DNA of 64,000 nucleotides from Hydra vulgaris (Eukaryota; Cnidaria; Hydrozoa; Anthoathecata; Hydridae): the NCBI RefSeq assembly GCF_038396675.1, contig NC_088921.1:15983001-16047000 (forward strand). The letters are read 5' to 3'. Made by a program: the position numbers and the translations under genes. The notes under the pieces are model-generated. The model had not been told where the DNA came from. It did no database searches and saw nothing but the letters and a program-made list of their open reading frames with translations. Shown one piece after another: positions 60,161 to 64,000 of the stretch (its first letter is position 1; each line of letters begins with the position of its first letter).

Positions 60161-60439
60161 GTGCAAGAAAAAGTGCGGAACGAATTTAGAAGGGTAAATA
60201 TTTACTTTCTCAGTTGCGAAATAGTGGTAAAATATATAAGATGAAAGTTAACTGTGCTGTTATAGGATATACCAATAGTTCCTATAAGCTTGAAAAATTG
60301 AAAGATAAAACACATTTTATCTTTCAATTTTCAAAGGTAAGAGACTATCCGAATGTGGATGTGAGGCACCATTGCAAATAAACTTTTTTATTTTTCGTAG
60401 TAAATATATAATAATATTTGATGAAAATTAAATCTAAGT

Positions 60440-60691
60440 ATGAAAAACTTTATTTTTACCCAAATAAACACGTTTTATCTAAGAGATTTAGACATCAGAC
60501 AATTAGCCAAAACTTTAAATACTTATGTTAATACAGCAGTCCAAGGGCTTCGTGAGAATTTTTACACTGATGACTGTAATAAAAATCCTAATGATCTTCA
60601 GCCTCTAAGCACTGCTATAAACACCTTAATTGATTCTACAGCTGACTACCAGCGTTCTTTTTCTATTATGAATATAATCTTATATTTATAG
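60440..60691 (+). pseudogene. hAT-family C-terminal dimerisation remnant
   Basis: Open from MKNFIFTQINTFYLRDLDIR. Contains DDCNKNPNDLQPLSTAIN and TLIDSTADYQRSFSIMNII, comparable to the LKPLxxAxxTLPVSSAECERGFSxMNxI motif of hAT/ZNF862-like proteins. Upstream parts absent. Plus orientation inside the dynein intron. Confidence 0.55.
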
Positions 60692-60699
60692 CAAAACCC

Positions 60700-61001
60700 T
60701 TTATTAATACAAATTGTGTTTATTTTAATGTTTATTTTATTAGTCGATCCATCAAATATTCATTTTGATCCCAAGAATTATGTCATAAAGTGGTTTGGAA
60801 AAGGACACCACAATGCCAATTTTAGAAACTCCGGCATTAAATTCTATCAATGAAAGTAAAACATTATAGAAGATTGTTTTCTGATGAAATTTATTTACTA
60901 ACCCATATTACGGGTTGTCTACTGCTAATTTATTTATTATTGCTCTGTTCTTTTAGAACATTGAGCACTCTGTTTGCAGAATACACTAACATAATTTATA
61001 C

Positions 61002-61057
<56 letters not shown>

Positions 61058-61171
61058 GCACACACAAATAAATTGATTATGTATTTGAAATTTTAAAGTA
61101 AACAGCAGTTGCAACCTAAATCTGTAAAAATAACTGTGTAGTTGGAGAAATAACAAGAACAAAAATCAAAC
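60700..61171. other. AT array at 61004-61050 with Penelope-associated lead-in
   Basis: The lead-in TGTTCTTTTAGAACATTGAG then CACTCTGTTTGCAGAATAC also precedes the AT array at 62773. Both look like ends of the same repeat. Confidence 0.5.
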
Positions 61172-61295
61172 CTGTGCAGTTTGAGGAATAAAAAGACTAT
61201 TTTTATCAACAGTCTTTATCCAGCATAAACATGAACCATTTTCTTGTTTTACAAACATATAATCATTAACAAGTCCAGTATCAAATAAGATTGCT
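61172..61295 (-). pseudogene. Dynein exon (start of AAA3)
   Basis: Acceptor GGTTTTAG at 61296, donor CAG|GTTTGA at 61171. Reads GLVNDYMFVKQENGSCLCWI, then KTVDKNSLFIPQTAQ. Matches the GxxYDYxFxKxxxxxWxxWxxTIxK..IP segment. Open throughout. Confidence 0.85.
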
Positions 61296-61503
61296 CTAAA
61301 ACCAAAAAATATTTTCCAAGTATATGAAAATATTTTATTAAATAAAATTTTGCAAACAATATTAAAAAAAAATTGCAAGATGTTACAGGTTTTAGAATAA
61401 TTCATATAAAAAATCAGCCTTTAAAACTTTTTTGGCTTTGGATTTAGTTTATCTTGTCCATATAAAAATAATTGTCCTATAAAACTCAATAAACATTTAA
61501 CAC

Positions 61504-61575
61504 TTTGAGTCTATAAATGCACCAAGAGACCACATAATACAGAAAATAAAGCAGGACAACCAACCAGGAATAAAT
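61504..61575 (-). pseudogene. Dynein exon (linker into AAA3)
   Basis: 72 bases, acceptor TTTTTTCAG, donor AAA|GTGTTA. Reads FIPGWLSCFIFCIMWSLGAF then IDSK, as in dynein FxFSLVWSxGGxxD. Open; directly upstream of the 61295 exon. Confidence 0.65.
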
Positions 61576-62012
61576 CTGAAAAAAATTATTTACTATTATT
61601 GAAAATAAAAAACCTGTTCAAAAATATACTTTGTTGGTTAGTTCACAAATCTATTGGCCAATAATTTCAGTTTTGAAATAATTATTTTAACTAAACACTA
61701 CTTAATGCCTATTTCTTAAAATAACTTCTTGATTATTAAAATTTATCTAAAAATTTCAAAACATAGAAAAATACTGAAACTTTTTTTTTTTTTTTCATTT
61801 CAAGTGTAAAGAAAATGGAGCTAAAATATTGCAAACAATTTTGTTAAAAAATAAAAGAGCTGAAAAATATATTATCGCATTCTGCTTATATCAGTCAGAA
61901 TTTTAATATCAAAATATTATAATGATATTCAGCAAGTAATGCTTAATACATAACGCAAACCTGACTTGTTAGAAATTTAATTTAATTGTCTAATTCTTTA
62001 TTTTGAAATACT

Positions 62013-62110
62013 TCTTCCAATAATAATGAGTAGAGCTTGATAAAATTCTGAACCAAAAACATGTTTGACATACTGCATAGTAACAGACAGTTGTTTTGAA
62101 TGTAATCTAA
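62013..62110 (-). pseudogene. Possible dynein exon (before AAA3)
   Basis: Reads MSNMFLVQNFIKLYSLLLEE before a GTATTT donor, like the xxxLVxSxxxLxDSLL helix preceding AAA3. Short and weakly supported; its place in order fits. Confidence 0.35.
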
Positions 62111-62371
62111 TAATGAAATAAAAAACTTGTTAGACATACTTCTACTCGTATTAATTAATGAAAGTATATATATTAACCGAAGGTTTGGGCAGAAACATTT
62201 CAGTCAACTTTAACTACAAAGATTTTTTTTTTTTAATATTTAAAGTTAGTAAAATATACTAAAGTCGCATAAACCTAAATACAAAGTAGTACATAAAATA
62301 AAAAGTACAACTATAGCAACAACAACAAAATAATAAATAAACTAAACTTTTTGAGCAGATTAAAATTTAAG

Positions 62372-62525
62372 TCAATATCTCCAACCCTAAAAAAAGTATA
62401 TAAAAAAATTTTATATAACATTAAACCTGTCTTAAAAGCTCATTTGGAGGTTGGGCACCATACTTTTCTTTTGCATATTATCTGGCATATTAATATCAAT
62501 TAACAAAACACACTTTTTACCACTT
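62372..62525 (-). repeat. Partial duplicate of the dynein Walker B exon
   Basis: A near-copy of 59625-59780: AATATCTCCAACCCTAAAAA, the exon's 3' half with the QPPIELLRQ-coding part (one change), donor and intron start. The copy ends at the poly-Lys/CVLLIDIN codons. It lies 2.75 kb upstream in the same orientation, away from its proper place in the gene. Confidence 0.88.
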
Positions 62526-62546
62526 TTTTACCTTTTTAAACACACC

Positions 62547-62550
<4 letters not shown>

Positions 62551-62627
<77 letters not shown>

Positions 62628-62770
62628 TAGAAAATCACTTAACAAAATTTTTTTTTCATTTTACACTGTATTTCATCAACAAAGATTCATCAGAAAATCT
62701 AATAAATAATTGCTTTGTTCTTTTAAGGACAATGAGCACTCTATTGTGTAGAATACTTTTTAAAGTTGTT

Positions 62771-62858
<88 letters not shown>
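62551..62858 (-). mobile_element. Penelope-like 3' end between two AT arrays, with hammerhead-like core
   Basis: AT arrays at 62551-62624 and 62773-62858 flank a segment matching (inverted) the end of the element at 56140-56206 (AAGTGATTTTC, ACACTGT, TTGATGAA). On the minus strand 62693-62671 reads CTGATGA, AATC-like stem with TTTGTT loop, GATGAAA: CUGAUGA, a 3-bp stem II and GAAA of a type I hammerhead. ATAC after it could pair with GTAT at 62756-62753. Stem I is not convincing, so self-cleavage is not established. Confidence 0.45.
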
Positions 62859-62864
<6 letters not shown>

Positions 62865-62954
62865 GAACAGTGAAAGCAATCTATGAATATTTTTAAAATT
62901 GAAATCATACCATTTTTAGATAGCAGTTTTTAGCAGATAACAAAATTCAGTTAA

Positions 62955-63240
62955 GCACTTGTTGAATAATTAATCAATTATCAAAATTCTGCAGAATGTT
63001 TATGCAAGGCTGTGACAGGAATTTTAAAAAACAAATCAAGTATTGAAGAGAATTCTGCAGAACAATTATGCAAGTTTGTGACAGGAATGTTAAAAGTAAG
63101 TCAATGGAAATGAGTGTAATTAGTGTCTAATAATGGGTTAACCTCTTAGTAAGCAATAGGAAGAGTTTGGTCATTAGATTCTCAAGATGAAAGAAAGAGA
63201 AGTCAGAAGAAAGGCAAATAGTTCTGTCACTTACTTTGCA
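62955..63240 (-). pseudogene. Third, highly decayed copy of the 9.5-13.2 kb LINE
   Basis: Shares TAAGCACTTGTTGAATA, CTGCA(G/A)AACA.TTATGCAA and GTGACAGGAAT with 10945-11010 of the main copy (reverse-transcriptase N-terminal part). A piece of about 55 bases is duplicated in tandem (62985-63090, AATTCTGCAGAA). No frame survives. Confidence 0.55.
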
Positions 63241-64000
63241 AATAGTCTTTTATTTGAAAAATAATATATGCTTTCAACATGTTTTTACAGTTTTCAAAAC
63301 AAGTATTTGATGATGTATGTTTTCAACTGAAACCATATAACAATAGCAGTTTTTTACAGTTTATAAAACTTTAAAATTTAGTAAAAATACACATCTGAGG
63401 AACCTTTCTATTTAGAAAATTATTATTTTGGACAATTATTTTTCTGAAAACTTTCATTTTATTTGCTTTTTTTTAGAAAATATTTTATTTAGAGTTAAAA
63501 ACTTAAATCTTTATAAAAACAAACACTAAAGCTTCCCATGTCAGATAGCTTTTGTTTTAGCTCATTAATCACAAAATATTTTTCTTTTCAGCATTGTATT
63601 GATGCCACTCACAAGGTATGCAACAGTCATTTCATTTTTAAAGCTCTATACTTTTAAGTATTTACTTTTACTAAAAATATAATATAATAAGATGCCTTTT
63701 AGCAAAAATAAACCAATAATAGAAAATTGATGCTTTAGTACAGATAGATTATATTAAACCAACTTAAATAATTTTTATTTATTTATTTGTATATTTTGCA
63801 AGTATGAAGTCATAAGTGGCTCCCAACAAAGCTGGAAACGTACATTTGTGTTAAAATTAAAACCAAAAATTAAAAAAAACTTTGCATAAAATGCAATTTT
63901 TCGTATTAAAAATTTTTTTTTAATTATTAGAAAAATCATAAAACAACAACAAGCATAATGACTTCATAAATAAAATTAAATTTTTTATGCAAATATCAAA
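63241..64000. other. No gene seen
   Basis: A 24-base exon-like piece (TTTTCAG, HCIDATHK, GTATGC) at 63592-63615 recalls the DATHK motif of MULE-type transposases but is too short to claim. Confidence 0.4.

Overview
The window is very A+T-rich metazoan DNA. It has no bacterial features: no operons, no ribosome-binding sites and no long uninterrupted genes. Coding pieces are short and bounded by GT/AG splice sites. The mix of hAT, Tc1/mariner, Penelope-like, non-LTR and cnidarian-type DNA transposons, the short introns and the strong A+T bias suggest a cnidarian, most likely Hydra. That identification is inference; no marker gene proves it. Nearly everything readable is a mobile-element remnant or a decaying gene.

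Layout. 0-9 kb: a mariner-like remnant, a small putative membrane-protein gene fragment, a 43-bp minisatellite, a 5'-truncated tRNA-derived SINE, dispersed direct repeats and a 1.74-kb foldback element. 9.5-13.2 kb: a fairly young non-LTR retrotransposon (minus strand) with AP-endonuclease and reverse transcriptase, broken by two frameshifts and a stop. 13.4-20.6 kb: repeats, a hAT element with a degenerate transposase (16.0-18.4 kb), a 0.9-kb inverted-repeat element and a second LINE fragment. 20.6-23.6 kb: exon-like host pieces, including a Death-effector-domain-like exon and an exon carrying two small ORFs, with a Tc1 remnant between them. 28-38.6 kb: a fragment of a RAG1-like transposase, a mariner end, a complete-ended hAT element with a perfect 8-bp target duplication, a 26-bp minisatellite with a higher-order repeat, a second hAT remnant, an LRR-like remnant and a retroelement integrase remnant.

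39-62 kb is organised by a decayed axonemal-type dynein heavy-chain gene on the minus strand. About a dozen exons, from the start of AAA3 to AAA5, lie in the right order but carry stops, a frameshift, a ruined P-loop and an 84-bp palindromic insertion. Its introns hold LINE, SINE, Tc1, Penelope-like and other remnants. The largest intron (45.3-53.5 kb) contains a transposon gene ('gene 2') that is itself split by a 3.69-kb element with about 170-bp terminal inverted repeats. That inner element carries a multi-exon gene whose order of motifs resembles vertebrate RAG1 (zinc-binding N-terminal motifs, a DGG acidic motif, a Cys-x2-Cys knuckle, an NGN-x2-RK motif, and a terminal SE motif). Removing the inner element restores the gene 2 frame.

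A theme across the window is short, almost perfect palindromes with tiny loops. Several fall inside recognisable coding sequence, where one arm is native and the other is an inverted copy. This looks like templated inverted duplication (replication template switching).
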